A stretch of DNA of 48,263 nucleotides, from NCBI GenBank assembly GCA_031581145.1, contig JAVLBP010000011.1:1-48263 (forward strand), given 5' to 3'. The number at the start of each line of letters is the position of its first letter. Position 1 is the stretch's first letter. A program made the position numbers and the translations under genes. Below are positions 44,829 to 48,263 of the stretch, piece after piece. This stretch comes from UBA8296 sp031581145. Lineage in GTDB: Bacteria; Bacteroidota; Rhodothermia; Balneolales; Balneolaceae. Under the pieces are notes generated by a model. That model was not told the DNA's origin, made no database searches, and saw only the letters and a list, made by a program, of their open reading frames with translations.

Positions 44829-47676
<2,848 letters not shown>

Positions 47677-47680
<4 letters not shown>

Positions 47681-47755
47681 CATGATTTGCACACCCGCCA
47701 GCTCACTGAATGAGCTTGCAATTGTGCGTCATACGGAATCCTTGCTCGATCTATT
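47677..47755. other. 5' arm of the pre-23S processing stalk (spacer between tRNA-Ala and 23S)
   Basis: The spacer holds ctcgcatgatttgcaca (47677-47693), aatgagcttgca (47709-47720) and cttgctcgatctatt (47741-47755), complementary to the arms past the 23S 3' end. This is the expected double-strand region for excision of pre-23S rRNA. The rest of the spacer to 47825 is A/T-rich with no gene. Confidence 0.9.
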
Positions 47756-47825
47756 ACTCAATAAATCAATACTTATATGTTATGTCATTACACTCGCCAA
47801 TACGTCAAAGAACAGTTCTTAATCG

Positions 47826-47899
47826 TGGAGCTAGTCGGATTCGAACCGACGACCCCCTGCTTGCAAAGCAGGTGCTCTAGCCAACTGAGCTATAGCCCC
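47826..47899 (-). tRNA. tRNA-Ala (anticodon TGC)
   Basis: A 74-nt cloverleaf on the minus strand: acceptor GGGGCTA pairs with TAGCTCC, including the G3-U70 identity pair. The anticodon stem CCTGC/GCAGG encloses TTTGCAA, giving TGC. The T arm has GGTTCGAATCC. It lies in the 16S-23S spacer beside tRNA-Ile. No CCA is encoded beyond the discriminator A. Confidence 0.97.
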
Positions 47900-47915
47900 T
47901 TACAGGAGTCTTGCG

Positions 47916-47989
<74 letters not shown>

Positions 47990-48064
47990 AGCCCAAAATG
48001 CCTACTCCACGGCAGAAGAAAACGTAGCAAATCGCTGTGCAAGTTAGTCGTCGATTGATTCTCC

Positions 48065-48263
<199 letters not shown>

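Overview
The window looks like a chromosome segment of a Bacteroidota-related bacterium, most likely from the Rhodothermota/Balneolota side. Signs for this are: DnaE carries a proofreading DEDDh exonuclease at its N-terminus; most starts I checked (rlmB, ndk, trxA, dnaE) have no clear Shine-Dalgarno but an A/T-rich leader; there are several lipoproteins and DUF4412-type secreted proteins; and a class II photolyase sits beside an FeS-type photolyase. The 16S 3' end reads GGATCACCTCC, whereas I recall core Bacteroidota having GGAACACCTCC. The phylum call is inference from memory of families, not from a search. I see no transposase, integrase, phage gene or CRISPR array.

Layout. (1) 1-9420, minus strand: a compact run of paralogous 2TM protein 1, 2TM protein 2, lipoprotein GDPD, pyrG, lipoprotein amidohydrolase, nadE, a LysM lytic transglycosylase, and a PHP phosphoesterase cut by the window edge. 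Several junctions are 4-base overlaps. (2) 9468-16355, mostly plus strand: rlmB (convergent with ndk), a SPATA20/YyaL-type protein, an LpxH-like phosphoesterase, an MJ1255-type glycosyltransferase, and a branched-chain aminotransferase. (3) 16376-25669, minus strand: dnaE, trxA, PiT-like permease, HNH endonuclease, mnmA, DUF4412-like secreted protein, unknown lipoprotein. (4) 25751-28643, plus: an MBL exonuclease overlapping an ATP-dependent DNA ligase. (5) 28654-44483: short units switching strand: M1 peptidase; hisS-pnp; two photolyases; pspC and a degenerate Gfo/Idh-like protein; acyl-CoA synthetase; thioesterase; thioredoxin-fold protein; SDR plus a Gly-rich membrane protein; PfkB kinase; acyl-CoA dehydrogenase. 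(6) 44552-48263, minus: an rrn operon 16S-tRNA-Ile-tRNA-Ala-23S-5S ending in a strong intrinsic terminator. The 16S runs off the window.

Functionally this is mainly core metabolism and information processing (NAD, CTP, nucleoside, branched-chain amino acid, fatty-acid and tRNA-modification genes; replication; photorepair). The gene content is ordinary. The striking signal is structural. At least twelve short tandem duplications (9-30 bp units, 2-5 copies) occur either in frame inside protein loops or linkers (PHP phosphoesterase, NadE, DnaE, Pnp, PfkB, a membrane protein) or exactly on start or stop codons (11036-11104, 13340-13403, 7783-7815, 16352-16393, 39652-39689, 42059-42096). This suggests a genome-wide duplication process whose products survive where they do no harm. 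It is the most unusual observation in the window.
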